NCBI GenBank assembly: GCA_963703125.1
Contig: OY969790.1
Coordinates: forward strand, 3,973,920 to 4,037,919
From: MFD04716-140 sp963703125
GTDB taxonomy: Bacteria; Bacteroidota; Bacteroidia; Flavobacteriales; Flavobacteriaceae
Length of the DNA stretch: 64,000 bases
Direction of reading: 5' to 3'
The notes below the pieces were generated by a model. It saw only the letters and a list, made by a program, of their open reading frames with translations, did not search any database and was not told the DNA's origin. Positions 44,757 through 53,894 of this stretch are shown in pieces. The number at the start of each line of letters is the position of its first letter. The first letter of the stretch is position 1. Position numbers and translations under genes: made by a program.

Positions 44757-46490
44757 GTGCTGACACCGAGGGCCCGGCGCCGGACGATCGCGTCAATCGC
44801 CTGCGGGACGCTGGCCGGCGCCCTCGCCGTGGCCTTCTTCGTCCTCCTCGGCACCGCCGTCGACGCCGTCTTCGTCGGCGGCCGCACGATCGCCGGCCTG
44901 CGGAGCCTGCTCGCGGGCCTCACCGCCCTCGCCCTCGCCCGCGCCGGCGTGTCGTGGCTGGGCGAGTTGTCCGCGCACGCGGCCGCCGGCGACGTCAAGA
45001 TCGCCGTCCGTGACGGACTGGTGCGCGCGCTGCTGCGGCGCGGCCCCCGCGGCGCATCGGCCGAACGTACGGGCGAGCTGGTCAACACGCTCGTCGGCGG
45101 CGTCGAGTCTGTCGAGGCGTACGTCGGCCAGGTCCCTGCCCAGGCGGGGCTCGCGGCGACGGTGCCGCTGCTCGTCCTCGCAGCCGTCCTCGTGATCGAC
45201 CCGCTGTCGGCCCTCGTCCTCGCCATCACCGGTCCGCTCATTCCGCTCTTCACGTGGCTCGTCGGCGGCACAGCGCGGGCGCGCACCCGCCGGCAGTTCG
45301 TCACGCTCTCCCGCCTGAGCGCGCGGTTCCTCGACGCCGTCCAGGCGCTGCCGCTGCTCCGGGCGTTCGGACGGGCGGACGCCGAAGCCGACGCGATCGC
45401 GGGGGCCAGCGAGCGCTTCCGCGCCGTGACGATGTCGGCGCTGCGCGTGGCGTTCGTGTCGGCGCTGACGCTCGAGCTGCTGGCCGCGATCGGCGTCGCC
45501 ATCGTCGCCGTCGAGGTCGGCCTCCGGCTGCTCTACGCCCGCCTGGCGTTCCGCGACGCGTTCACGGTGTTGCTGCTCGCCCCGGAGTTCTACCGGCCGC
45601 TGCGCAATCTCGGCGCGGCATTTCACGCGGGGCTCGCGGGGCGCGAAGCCCTGGCGCGTGTGCGCGAATTCGAGGCGGCGGACCAGCCCGCGTCCGTGAC
45701 GGATGAGTCGCGCGGGCCAGGGCGAGACGAGGGGCGCGCGCACGGCTCGAGGCCCCCCGCGGTGGCGTTCCGGAATGTGTCGTTCTGCGTACGCCGCAGG
45801 CGGACGCCGCGCGGTCGACGCGCTGGACATCGAGGTGCCGGCGGGCCGGACGCTGGCCCTGGTCGGCCCGAGCGGATCGGGAAAGACCACGATCGCGCGC
45901 TTGCTGCTGCGCTTTCTCGATCCCGACGCGGGAGAGATCCGGGTGGACGGCGTGCCGCTCGGCGGAATGGACGCCGACCGGTGGCGGCGCGCGGTGGCCT
46001 GGGTGCCGCAACAGCCCCACCTCTTCCACGGCACGATCCGCGACAACCTGCGCTTGGCCCGCCCGGAGGCCGGAGAGGGAGCCATCGCGGAAGCGCTCGA
46101 GCGGGCGCATGCGGACGCCTTCGTCCGAAGCCTGCCGCTCGGGCTCGACACCCCGGTCGGGGAGCGGGGGCAGCGCCTTTCGGGTGGAGAGGCTCAGCGC
46201 ATCGCCCTCGCCCGCGCGTTTCTGAAGGACGCGCCGCTGCTCGTGCTGGACGAGCCGACGGCCCACCTCGACCCCGGATACGAGGCCGCCATCCGCGAGT
46301 CGATGGCCGAGTTGCGCCGCGGGCGGACGGTGCTGCTCATCGCGCACCGGCTCACGACGGTGGCCGACGCGGATGCCCTGGCCGTCCTGTCCGGCGGCTG
46401 CGTCGTCGAGCAATCGGCACGCCCGATGCGCTGCGGGCAGCCGGCGGCCGCTACGCGTCCATGCTACGCGCGTATGGAGGTGCGGCGTGA
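44757..46490 (+). CDS. cydD: Thiol reductant ABC exporter subunit CydD, frameshifted
   Basis: About 577 residues from GTG at 44757, with indels near 45,790 and 46,413. The transmembrane domain holds about six helices (SIACGTLAGALAVAFFVLLG; ELLAAIGVAIVAVEVGLRLLYARLAFRDAFTVLLLAPEFYRPLR, the CydD signature). The ATPase domain has Walker A LVGPSGSGKTTIARLLLRFL, signature LSGGEAQRIALARAFL, Walker B LLVLDEPTAHLD and switch His in LLIAHRLTT. CydDC exports glutathione or cysteine, or as recently argued handles haem, and is needed for bd oxidase assembly. Stop overlaps the cydC start (GTGA). Confidence 0.92.
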   Translation: MLTPRARRRTIASIACGTLAGALAVAFFVLLGTAVDAVFVGGRTIAGLRSLLAGLTALALARAGVSWLGELSAHAAAGDVKIAVRDGLVRALLRRGPRGASAERTGELVNTLVGGVESVEAYVGQVPAQAGLAATVPLLVLAAVLVIDPLSALVLAITGPLIPLFTWLVGGTARARTRRQFVTLSRLSARFLDAVQALPLLRAFGRADAEADAIAGASERFRAVTMSALRVAFVSALTLELLAAIGVAIVAVEVGLRLLYARLAFRDAFTVLLLAPEFYRPLRNLGAAFHAGLAGREALARVREFEAADQPASVTDESRGPGRDEGRAHGSRPPAVAFRNVSFCVRRRRTPRGRRAGHRGAGGPDAGPGRPERIGKDHDRALAAALSRSRRGRDPGGRRAARRNGRRPVAARGGLGAATAPPLPRHDPRQPALGPPGGRRGSHRGSARAGACGRLRPKPAARARHPGRGAGAAPFGWRGSAHRPRPRVSEGRAAARAGRADGPPRPRIRGRHPRVDGRVAPRADGAAHRAPAHDGGRRGCPGRPVRRLRRRAIGTPDALRAAGGRYASMLRAYGGAA

Positions 46491-48262
46491 GCGGGCCCTG
46501 GAGGTTCGTGGCGTCGCTCCTCAGGCCGATGGCGGCGCCGTTTGGCGCGGCGGCGGCGCTCCAGTTCGCCACGATCGCGTGCGGCATCGGCCTCATGGGC
46601 ACGTCGGCGTGGCTCATCGCGACGGCGGGCCTGCATCCGTCCATCGCCGTCCTGGGCGTCGCGATCGTCGGCGTCCGCTTCTTCGGCATCGCGCGGGGCT
46701 TCCTGCGGTACCTCGAGCGCCTGGCCTCGCACGGCGCCACGCTGTCGCTGCACTCGCGCCTGCGTGTGCGGATCTACCGCGCGCTCGTCCCGCTCGCGCC
46801 AGCCCGGTTGCTGGGCGAGCGGAGCGGCGATCTCGTCAGCCGCCTCGTGGACGACGTCGATGCCCTGGACACGGTGTACGTGAGGGTGCTCGGTCCTTCC
46901 GTCGCCGCCGGCCTCGTTGCGGCGCTCGTCTGCGCCGTGCTGGCCTCGCGCGGGTCGGCGCTCGCCGCGGCGGCCGTCTCGGGCCTCGTCACCGCGGGTG
47001 TCGTTCTGCCGGTCTCCGCGCTCCGGCTCGGCGCGCGGTTCAGCGCCCGTGCCGTGGCCCAGCGCGCGGACGTCGCCGCCCGCGCCGCCGACGTGGTGCA
47101 GGGAATCGGGGACCTGCTGGCGTTCGGGCGAGGCGGCGATTTCCGCTTAGACCTGGGACGCCGCACCCGCGAGCTCACTCGGACTCAGGCGCGGACGGCC
47201 CGCGTCGCGTCGGCGGCGTCGGCCGCGGTGGGCCTGGCGGGCGACCTCACGCTGCTTGCGATCTTCGTGCTCGCCGTGCCTCTGGTCCGATCCGGCTCAC
47301 TGGACGGCGTCCAGTTGCCGGTGGTCATGCTCGTTACGCTCGCCGCTTTCGAGGTGGCTGCCCCGCTCGCTGCCGCATGGCCGCACCTCGGAGCGACGCG
47401 CGCCGCCGCCAATCGCATCCAATCCCTCGTCGCCGGCGCGGCGGCGGTCGAAGACCCGCCGGACCCCGTCGCGGCTCCGCCGGGACGCGTGCTCGACGTC
47501 CGCAACCTCTCGTTCAGCCACGCGGGAGCCAGTCGGGAGGCCCTGCGCGGCGTGAGCCTCCGCCTGGAGCCGGGACGGCTGGTGGCCGTGGTCGGGCCGA
47601 GCGGCGCGGGCAAGTCCACGCTCGCCGGCGTCCTCCTGCGGTTCTACGACGCCCCGGCCGGGTCGGTCCTGCTCGATGGCCGCGACGTCCGGGACTGCCG
47701 CGCAGACGATGTGCGCGAGCGCGTCTCGTACGTGGATCAGCGCGCGAGCATCCTGACCGGCACGATCCGGGAGAATCTGCTGCTCGGCATGCCTCCGGCG
47801 GCCGACCCGGCTTCCGTGGAGTCGGCGATGGCGGCGGCAATCGATCTCGTGGGTCTGGACACCCTGGTGCGCAGCCTGCCGGACGGGTTGGGCACCTGGA
47901 TTGGCGAGCAGGGCCAGCGCCTGTCCGGAGGCGAACGACAGCGGCTCGCGCTGGCGCGCGCCATCCTCAAGCCGGCGCCGTTCCTGATCCTCGACGAACC
48001 CGGCGCCCACCTCGATCCCGCCTCCGAGCGGCGCCTGGCCGAGGCGCTGCTGGCGCTCGCGCACGACCGCGGGGTCCTGCTCGTCACGCACCGCACGGCC
48101 GGGCTGGCCGGCGCGGACGAGATCGTGGTGCTGCACGACGGCGCGGTGATCCAGCGCGGGACCTTCGACGAGTTGCGGCGGCAGGACGGATGGTTCCGGC
48201 GGATGCACGACCTGCAGCGCGCGGCCGCCATCGTCGAGGAGCGTGGCGGCGAAGCGCGCTAG
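46487..48262 (+). CDS. cydC: Thiol reductant ABC exporter subunit CydC
   Basis: 591 residues, intact, GTG start at 46487 overlapping cydD. Transmembrane domain with the CydC segment GVRFFGIARGFLRYLERLASHGA and SRLVDDVDALDTVYVRVLGP. ATPase domain: Walker A VVGPSGAGKSTLAGVLLRFYD, signature LSGGERQRLALARAIL, Walker B FLILDEPGAHLD, switch His in LLVTHRTAG. Completes the heterodimeric exporter. Last gene of cydABDC; the next gene starts 44 nt on with its own ribosome site. Confidence 0.95.
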   Translation: MSGPWRFVASLLRPMAAPFGAAAALQFATIACGIGLMGTSAWLIATAGLHPSIAVLGVAIVGVRFFGIARGFLRYLERLASHGATLSLHSRLRVRIYRALVPLAPARLLGERSGDLVSRLVDDVDALDTVYVRVLGPSVAAGLVAALVCAVLASRGSALAAAAVSGLVTAGVVLPVSALRLGARFSARAVAQRADVAARAADVVQGIGDLLAFGRGGDFRLDLGRRTRELTRTQARTARVASAASAAVGLAGDLTLLAIFVLAVPLVRSGSLDGVQLPVVMLVTLAAFEVAAPLAAAWPHLGATRAAANRIQSLVAGAAAVEDPPDPVAAPPGRVLDVRNLSFSHAGASREALRGVSLRLEPGRLVAVVGPSGAGKSTLAGVLLRFYDAPAGSVLLDGRDVRDCRADDVRERVSYVDQRASILTGTIRENLLLGMPPAADPASVESAMAAAIDLVGLDTLVRSLPDGLGTWIGEQGQRLSGGERQRLALARAILKPAPFLILDEPGAHLDPASERRLAEALLALAHDRGVLLVTHRTAGLAGADEIVVLHDGAVIQRGTFDELRRQDGWFRRMHDLQRAAAIVEERGGEAR

Positions 48263-48306
48263 AATGGAGTGTTCGGATCGCCGCTTGTCACCGAGAGGAG
48301 CCTGGC

Positions 48307-49389
48307 ATGGGAATCATGGATTTCATCAAGGGCGAGCTGATCGACGTCATCGAGTGGACCGATGACTCGCGCGACACGCTGTCGTACCGCTTTCCCGACG
48401 AGGACAAGGCCATCAAGAACGGCGCGCAGCTCATCGTGCGCGAGTCGCAGGTCGTGCAGTTCATGTACCTCGGCCAGTTCGGCGACACGTTCGGGCCGGG
48501 CAAGCACACGCTGACGACCGACAACATCCCGGTGCTGACGAGGCTGAAGTCGTGGAAGTACGGCTTCAACTCGCCGTTCAAGGCCGACGTCTACTACGTC
48601 AACACGCGCCTGTTCACCGGGCAACAAGTGGGGCACGGCCAATCCCATCATGGTGCGCGACGACGACTTCGGCATCGTGCGGCTGCGCGCGTTCGGCACC
48701 TTCGACTTCAGGATCGTCGAGCCGAAGCTGTTCCTGAAGGAGGTCGCCGGATCGGACCAGAACTTCCGGCTCGACGAGTTCGCCGACACGATGCGGTCGC
48801 GCATGGTCAGCGTGTTCAGCGAGGCGCTGGCCGCGTCGCAGGTCCCGGTGCTCGACGTCGCCACGCGGTACACGGAACTCGGCGAGGCGCTGCTGCCGCT
48901 CATCAACCCGGCGGTCGCGACGAAGTACGGCCTCGAGATCACCAGCTTCATCGTCGAGAACGTGTCGGTGCCGCCGGAGGTCGAGGAGGCGATCGACAAG
49001 CGCTCGAGCATGGCCGCCGTCGGCAACCTGAACGACTTCGTGAAGTACCAGATGGGCGAAGGGCATGGAAAGCGGCGGGTCGGGCGCCGGCGGCACGGCC
49101 GCCGAGCTGGCCGTCGGCTTCGGCATGGCGCAGCAGATGATGCAGCAGGGGCTGATGAACCCGCAGGCGCGAGCGCGATGAACGTGGCGGCGGCGCAGCG
49201 GCTGGGGCCGCGGCGGCGCCTGCGGCGCCTGGCGTCGACCTGCTCGCGCCGGCTGATGTCGCGACGCTGCTCGGCGTGCCCGAGGACGACGTGATGGCCA
49301 TCATCAAGTCCGGCGAACTCAAGGCGAAGAAGATCGGCACCAGCTACCGCGTGACGCGGGCGGCGCTCGACGCGTACCTCGCGCAATAG
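48307..49389 (+). CDS. SPFH-domain protein with C-terminal helix-turn-helix, two or three frameshifts
   Basis: About 360 residues. Start MGIMDFIKGELIDVIEWTDDSRDTLSYRF at 48307 after AGAGGAGCC. SPFH (stomatin/flotillin-like) region includes FGPGKHTLTTDNIPVLTRL, NKWGTANPIMVRDDDFGIVRLRAFG, and IVENVSVPPEVEEAIDKRSSM. Then a Gly/Ala/Met-Gln linker and a small excisionase-type domain DLLAPADVATLLGVPEDDVM, IKSGELKAKKIGTSYRVTRAALDAYL. The first part resembles Bacillus YdjI. Indels near 48,625 and 49,065 and 49,175. The next gene resembles YdjG. Confidence 0.83.
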
Positions 49390-49441
49390 CCGTCCGGCCG
49401 GGCGTCGGGCCTGACGGCCCGGCTGCTAGGCGACGGCGACG

Positions 49442-49463
49442 CCCGGGGGCCGCGGCCCCCGGG
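49442..49463. repeat. Perfect GC palindrome of 22 nt
   Basis: CCCGGGGGCCG is followed by its exact complement, so the 22 nt are self-complementary without a loop. It lies between the SPFH and zinc-ribbon genes, 53 nt after the first stop and 39 nt before the second start; it may be an attenuator or a binding site. Confidence 0.8.
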
Positions 49464-49501
49464 AGGCCCGCTTCGAGCGACGTCGAAGGGCGGAGGCGTC
49501 C

Positions 49502-50600
49502 GTGACCGAAATCGCCGCAATCGAGAAGCACGCCTGCCCGGCCTGCGGCGCGCAGGCCGAGTGGAACCCCGGCAAGCAGAAGCTGGTCTGCCCGTTCTGC
49601 GGCACCGAGTCGCCCTACGCGTTCGACACGGACGGCGGCAAGGTCGCGGAGATCGACCTGCTGCACGGCGCTGCGCGAAGTGCCGGACGAGGCACGCGGC
49701 TGGCAGGCCGAGCGCCGCAGCGTGCAGTGCCGGAGCTGCAAGGCCGTCATGGTGTACGACCCGGAGCGGGTCGGCCAGAACTGCGAGTTCTGCGGTTCGC
49801 CGGCGCTCGTGGACTACGAGGAGATCAAGTCGCCCATCCGACCGCAGGGCCTGCTGCCGTTCAAGGTCTCGCAGACCGAGGTCCGCGACTGCATCCGCCG
49901 CTGGTACGCGAGCAAGTGGTTCGCGCCGGGCGCGCTGAAGACGAAGGCGCTCGTCGATCAGCTGCAAGAGTCTCTACGTCCCGTACTGGACGTTCGACGC
50001 GCAGGTCCACTGCCCCTGGGACGCGGAGGCCGGTCACTACTACTACGTCAACGAGGAGCAGCGCGACAGCCAGGGCCGCGCGCGATGTCGGACGGGTGCG
50101 AAAGGTGCGGTGGGAACCCGCCGCCGGCGAGATCGACCACTTCTTCGACGATGAGCCGGTGCCCGGCACCACGGGCGTCGACGCTCGCCTGCTGAAGAGC
50201 GTCGAGCCGTTTCCGACGACCGAGCTCGTGCCGTACGACACGGCCTACCTGTCGGGGCACGTGGTCGAGCACTACCAGGTGGCGCTGGCGGAGGCGGCCA
50301 CCCGGTCGCGCGAGGCGATGGAGGCGCAGCTCGAGGGCGCTGTGCGGCGCAGCAGGTCCCCGGCGACACGCACCGCAACCTCCGCATCGCACCCGGCGTA
50401 CTCGGGCGCAGACGTTCAAGCACATCCTGGTGCCGGTCTGGCTGCTGACGTACACGTTCGGGGCGAAGACCTTCCAGGTGGTGGCGAACGGCTACACCGG
50501 CGTCCTGGCCGGAGGCTACCCGAAGAGCCCGTGGAAGATCCTGTTCGTGGTGCTGATCGTCGCGCTGGCGATCGCTCTCGTCGCGCTGTCCCAGAACTAG
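49502..50600 (+). CDS. Zinc-ribbon protein with C-terminal membrane helix (YdjG-like), frameshifted
   Basis: About 365 residues, GTG start. Two zinc ribbons: HACPACGAQAEWNPGKQKL-VCPFCG and VQCRSCKAVMVYDPERVGQNCEFCG. Then a beta-rich middle (PYWTFDAQVHCPWDAEAGHYYYV, DDEPVPGTTGVDARLL, TELVPYDTAYLSGHVVEHY, TFKHILVPVWLLTYTFGAKTFQVVANGYTG) and a final helix WKILFVVLIVALAIALVALSQN. Indels near 49,670, 49,970, 50,085 and 50,340. Bacillus YdjG has the same architecture and is encoded with the SPFH protein YdjI and PspA; here no PspA gene is beside it. Confidence 0.78.
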
Positions 50601-50625
50601 CTGCGAGGCCAGGAAGGCGGCTCGA

Positions 50626-51396
50626 ATGAAGCAGAACTTCCACGTCGGCATCATGGGCAACCTGTTCTCGGGCAAGACGACCCTGATGCACGCGCTGGCG
50701 AGGGACCCGTACAAGCGCGATCTCGAGGCGCTCGTCGGCGGCGCCGAATTGCACGCGTTCTCGGAGCGGGTAGACAAGGGATCGCTCGTCGACGAGTGCC
50801 TGGCCCTCTTTTACAGCGACCGCGTCGCGAACATCTTTCCGACCGAGGTCGCGTTCCTGCAGATGCGCACGATCCAGCAGCGCGAGATCAGGCACCTGAT
50901 GACGCGGGAGAGCCCGCGCGGCGTGGTCATCGTGGAGGACCGGCCGTTCATGGACGGCCCCGAGGTGTTCGTCGCGCGGATGATCGAGTCCGGCGAGATG
51001 CCGCCGGCGCACGCGAAGCTGTACCGGGCGCTCTTCCAGCAGACGCTCCGCAACGAGCACATCCGCCTGCCGGACCTGACGGTCTACCTGCGGGCGGAAC
51101 CCGACGCGCTCGAGCGCCGGCGGGCCAGGAGGGCGGCCGAGGGCGACGACTACGCGGCCACCATCAAGGCGGAGTACCTGCGGGAAATCCACGAGCAGTA
51201 CGAGGCGATCGCCGCCAACTGGAAGCGGACGCTGCTGCGCTACCAGGAATTCGCCATCGTGCCGCCCGATGCGGACCTCATCACGCTCCCGGCCGAGATC
51301 GACATGAACGAGCACCCGGACTACGTGCACGTCGCGGCCGGGACGATCCGTGAAAAGGTCCGCCGGATGCTCGCCGCCAGACCGAAGGGCCTGTAG
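50626..51396 (+). CDS. Deoxynucleoside kinase (dNK family)
   Basis: 256 residues, intact. P-loop FHVGIMGNLFSGKTTLMHAL, then the DRPFMDG version of the substrate motif (VVIVEDRPFMDGPEVF; the usual DRS region) and lid LRAEPDALERRRARR with arginines for phosphate binding. The family phosphorylates deoxyadenosine, deoxyguanosine or deoxycytidine for salvage. The protein is longer than the classic 210-residue dAK/dGK. Starts 26 nt after the zinc-ribbon gene. Confidence 0.85.
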   Translation: MKQNFHVGIMGNLFSGKTTLMHALARDPYKRDLEALVGGAELHAFSERVDKGSLVDECLALFYSDRVANIFPTEVAFLQMRTIQQREIRHLMTRESPRGVVIVEDRPFMDGPEVFVARMIESGEMPPAHAKLYRALFQQTLRNEHIRLPDLTVYLRAEPDALERRRARRAAEGDDYAATIKAEYLREIHEQYEAIAANWKRTLLRYQEFAIVPPDADLITLPAEIDMNEHPDYVHVAAGTIREKVRRMLAARPKGL

Positions 51397-51445
51397 ACCG
51401 GCGGAGGCTGGACCCGGCGCTCACGGCTGCCGGCCATGCGCCGGG

Positions 51446-51479
51446 CCGGAGCACACGGGACTCAGCCTGCGTGCTCCGG
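51446..51479. terminator. Hairpin between convergent dNK and TIM-barrel genes
   Basis: CCGGAGCAC and GTGCTCCGG pair perfectly around 16 nt, between the dNK stop at 51396 and the TIM-barrel stop at 51513, suited to terminate both. Confidence 0.6.
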
Positions 51480-51512
51480 TGCGAACGCCATCAACCGGAC
51501 CGAGCTCCGGGT

Positions 51513-52478
51513 TCAGAGCGCCGTGACGAACTCCCGCGCCGCGCGGATGTCCGCGACGCGCTGGTTCCCCGCTTCGCGCTCGATGCAGAGATCGCCCGTG
51601 AAGCCGACTTCGCCAAGCGCCGCGAAGAAGGCCTTCCAGTCCACCTCGCCCGTCCCGAGGCGCACTTCCTGGCCCCACGTGCCCGGCGTCTTCGTCGCGA
51701 CGGCGTCCTTCAGGTGGCACTGCCGCAGCCACGGCCCGAGCGTCCGGAGCGCCGCGACCGGGTCGCCCTTGCCGTAGAGGATCATGTTGGCCGGGTCGAA
51801 GTTCACGCCGACGTTCGCCCGATCGAGTTTCGTCAGGAAGGTCGCGAGCGTCGAGGCTTCCTCCTGGCCGGTCTCGAAGGCGACCGCCATCTGCTTGGCG
51901 GCGAAGAGTTCCGCGACCTGGTGCAGGCGGTCAACGAGCTTCGCGAACGACGGGTCGCTCTCCTCGTGGGGCAGGAAACCCGCGTGGAACGTCACGAGCT
52001 TGAGGCCCATCGCCTGCGCGAGGTCCGCGTCGGCCTGGATGTTGGCCCAGGTCTTCGGCCAGGTCGCGTCCGGGACCACGCCGCCCGTCGCCTTGATGGT
52101 CTCCAGCGTCGTGTAGTCCTCGCCGACCGTCCCGAGCATCCCCGACACGCACGTGACGCCCTTGGCGGCGCAGCGGGCGGTGAAGTCGGCCCAGCCGCCC
52201 TTCGCGTTCTCGCGGATCGCATCGAGGGCAATCTGGACGCGCGAGAGCCCGGTCTGGGCGAGCTTCGCGAAGAGGTCGTCGGCCGACTCCGGCTGCAGGG
52301 ACCAACTACAGACCGCCAGGCGGCCGGCGATGGCGATCTGGGCCGCGGGGGCTGCGGTCTGCCCGCCGGCGGATGCGGTCTGCTCGCCAGCCGGGGTCGG
52401 ACGCGTGCCGCACGCAGTCCCCACCAGGCCGATCATCGAGACTTTCAGAAAATCGCGTCGGGTCTTTTCGTAGCCCAT
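51513..52478 (-). CDS. Tat-exported TIM-barrel sugar phosphate isomerase/epimerase
   Basis: 321 residues from ATG at 52478, preceded by AAGGAG; an upstream in-frame start at 52523 lacks a ribosome site. Leader EKTRRDFLKVSMIGLVGTACG carries a twin-arginine motif and possible lipobox. TIM barrel with LAVCSWSLQPESADDLFAKL, KLVTFHAGFLPHE, MAVAFETGQEEAST, NVGVNFDPANMILYG and LRQCHLKDAV holding metal-binding His/Glu/Asp. Similar in kind to the gene at 32,968 but only distantly alike. Substrate unknown. Confidence 0.92.
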   Translation of the reverse strand: MGYEKTRRDFLKVSMIGLVGTACGTRPTPAGEQTASAGGQTAAPAAQIAIAGRLAVCSWSLQPESADDLFAKLAQTGLSRVQIALDAIRENAKGGWADFTARCAAKGVTCVSGMLGTVGEDYTTLETIKATGGVVPDATWPKTWANIQADADLAQAMGLKLVTFHAGFLPHEESDPSFAKLVDRLHQVAELFAAKQMAVAFETGQEEASTLATFLTKLDRANVGVNFDPANMILYGKGDPVAALRTLGPWLRQCHLKDAVATKTPGTWGQEVRLGTGEVDWKAFFAALGEVGFTGDLCIEREAGNQRVADIRAAREFVTAL

Positions 52479-52538
52479 TCGGGTCTCCTTCTTCGGGGCA
52501 GCCACTATCTTACCGCGCCGCACCTTGCGGGATCTTGC

Positions 52539-52618
52539 GGGGTCAGATCTCGATTCCCGACACTTTGTCGGGTAATGGGGTCAGATCTCGATTCCCGGCA
52601 CGTTGTCGGGTAATGGGG
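52539..52618. repeat. REP-like direct repeat pair with internal hairpins
   Basis: Two adjacent 38-nt units each read GGGGTCAGATCTCGATT, CCCGACACTTTGTCGGG and TAAT, with two differences in the second. Each holds a stem of CCCGAC and GTCGGG (or near). They follow the TIM-barrel gene start and precede a transposase remnant, as REP elements tied to RAYT transposases do. Confidence 0.8.
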
Positions 52619-53191
52619 CCAGGTCCCTCCACGGTCACGTCGCGTAGCAAGTGGGTCAAACCGGCCCGGCCGAGCCGTCAGGACTCTCGCCCCGACGCAA
52701 TGGCACTCATCGTCGAGGCACAGATGGCAGTTGTTGCGATCCGAGCCGCGGTCGAGACTGCAGATATTGCCATGCCGTCAAGCGAGGCTCGAAGATCTGC
52801 TCGACAATCCGCGCCCCCAGGGAGGGATCGCGGATCTTGGGCGATGGGGTACCTGAACAGCGTCTACGCCCACGGGTGGAACATCCGGCACGGGCGGTGT
52901 GACCGTGTCACTCAGGGCCGATTCAAGGCCCAGCTCGTCCAGGCCGCCTACGGGCCGCTCTGGCCACCGTAGGATGTCCTTACGTGATCACCTATGAATG
53001 CTTCCTATCGTCCGCGATGCGGTACGAGTAGGCCCGCGGCTCCCAGCCTCGTTCGGCTCCTCCGTTCACATGAAGTACCATTGACCTATGGGTGGGTGGT
53101 CGGTGCCGCGGAAGGCGGCGTCGGCGGCGTCGTTGCAGGCGTCAACGGGTACGGCTGGCTGCCGCGGCGTCGGCTGTGGAGGAGAATTCAC
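52619..53191. other. Non-coding stretch with transposase remnant and TPR-gene leader
   Basis: About 570 nt. Apart from the RAYT fragment at 52,844-52,972 nothing in it reads as a maintained gene. The last 100 nt before 53,192 form the leader of the TPR gene. Confidence 0.6.
52844..52972 (+). pseudogene. Remnant of REP-associated tyrosine transposase (Y1_Tnp/RAYT)
   Basis: MGYLNSVYAHGWNIRHGR, then VTQGRFKAQLVQ, matches the RAYT stretch where a helix with Asn/Tyr is followed by NRRHxRxGHLFQGRFKA. The catalytic HUH motif and tyrosine are not visible, and the reading frame stops shortly after, so this is a decayed or damaged piece. It lies 225 nt from the REP pair. Confidence 0.6.
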
Positions 53192-53875
53192 ATGATGAAC
53201 ACGACGTGGATGCACCACCACCTGGGGAGGACGATCCTCGTGGCCGCGTTCTCGGGCGTACTGGCCCTGCCCCTGGCGGTCACGGCCCAGGAGCGGCCGT
53301 CTCTGCAGAAGCTCTTCGAGGCCGGCCAGTACGACGCGACGCTCCAGCGGGTGGCCGAAGAACGTGGGCAGGGCCACGCGTCGCCCGAATCGACCTTCAT
53401 CGCCGCGTTGGCGCAGCACCGCCTGGAACAGGCCGGCCACCCCGGTGAGGAGTACCAGCGCCTGGCCGAACAGGAGAACCCCGCCTGGCGGATGATCGGC
53501 CGCTCGGGAATCGCCCTTGACGCCGGCGACCTGGACGAGGCGCTGGCCACGGCCACCGAGGCCGTTCGCCTGGAAGAGGCCCTGGCGGCGTCCACCGAGG
53601 CGGCCAAGCCCGAGGGGGCTCCCGGATTCGCGTACTTCCAGCTGGGCCTCGTGCAGGCGCGGCGAGCCACCTACGCGCCTGCGGCGGCGTCCTTCGCGCG
53701 CGCGGCGGAGCTGATGCCGGCCTTCGCCTACGCCCACTACTACGCGGGCCTGTCCTTCCAGCGCGTGAAAGACATCAACCTTATGGCGGTCCACCTCGAG
53801 TCGTTTCTGAGACTGGCGCCGAACGCACCGGAACGGCTCGCGGTGGTCGCAATCATGAGGAGCGTGCGGAGGTAG
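53192..53875 (+). CDS. Secreted TPR-like protein
   Basis: 227 residues from ATG at 53192, with GGAGGA before it; the open frame from 52994 has no ribosome site. Signal peptide to about residue 34 (LAVTAQE). Tetratricopeptide-like helices follow: LQKLFEAGQYDATLQRVAEE, SGIALDAGDLDEALATATEAVRLEEA, FQLGLVQARRATYAPAAASFARAAELMP, AFAYAHYYAGLSFQRV. Periplasmic scaffold of unknown partner. It converges with the TamA end across 19 nt. Confidence 0.85.
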   Translation: MMNTTWMHHHLGRTILVAAFSGVLALPLAVTAQERPSLQKLFEAGQYDATLQRVAEERGQGHASPESTFIAALAQHRLEQAGHPGEEYQRLAEQENPAWRMIGRSGIALDAGDLDEALATATEAVRLEEALAASTEAAKPEGAPGFAYFQLGLVQARRATYAPAAASFARAAELMPAFAYAHYYAGLSFQRVKDINLMAVHLESFLRLAPNAPERLAVVAIMRSVRR

Positions 53876-53894
53876 GCGCTCGAGGGCGGGCGCG

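Noticed and set aside
45703..49140. 1145-codon frame from cydD through cydC to the SPFH gene
   Set aside because: It holds the true CydD ATPase end and the true SPFH start, but its middle is the wrong frame of an intact cydC.
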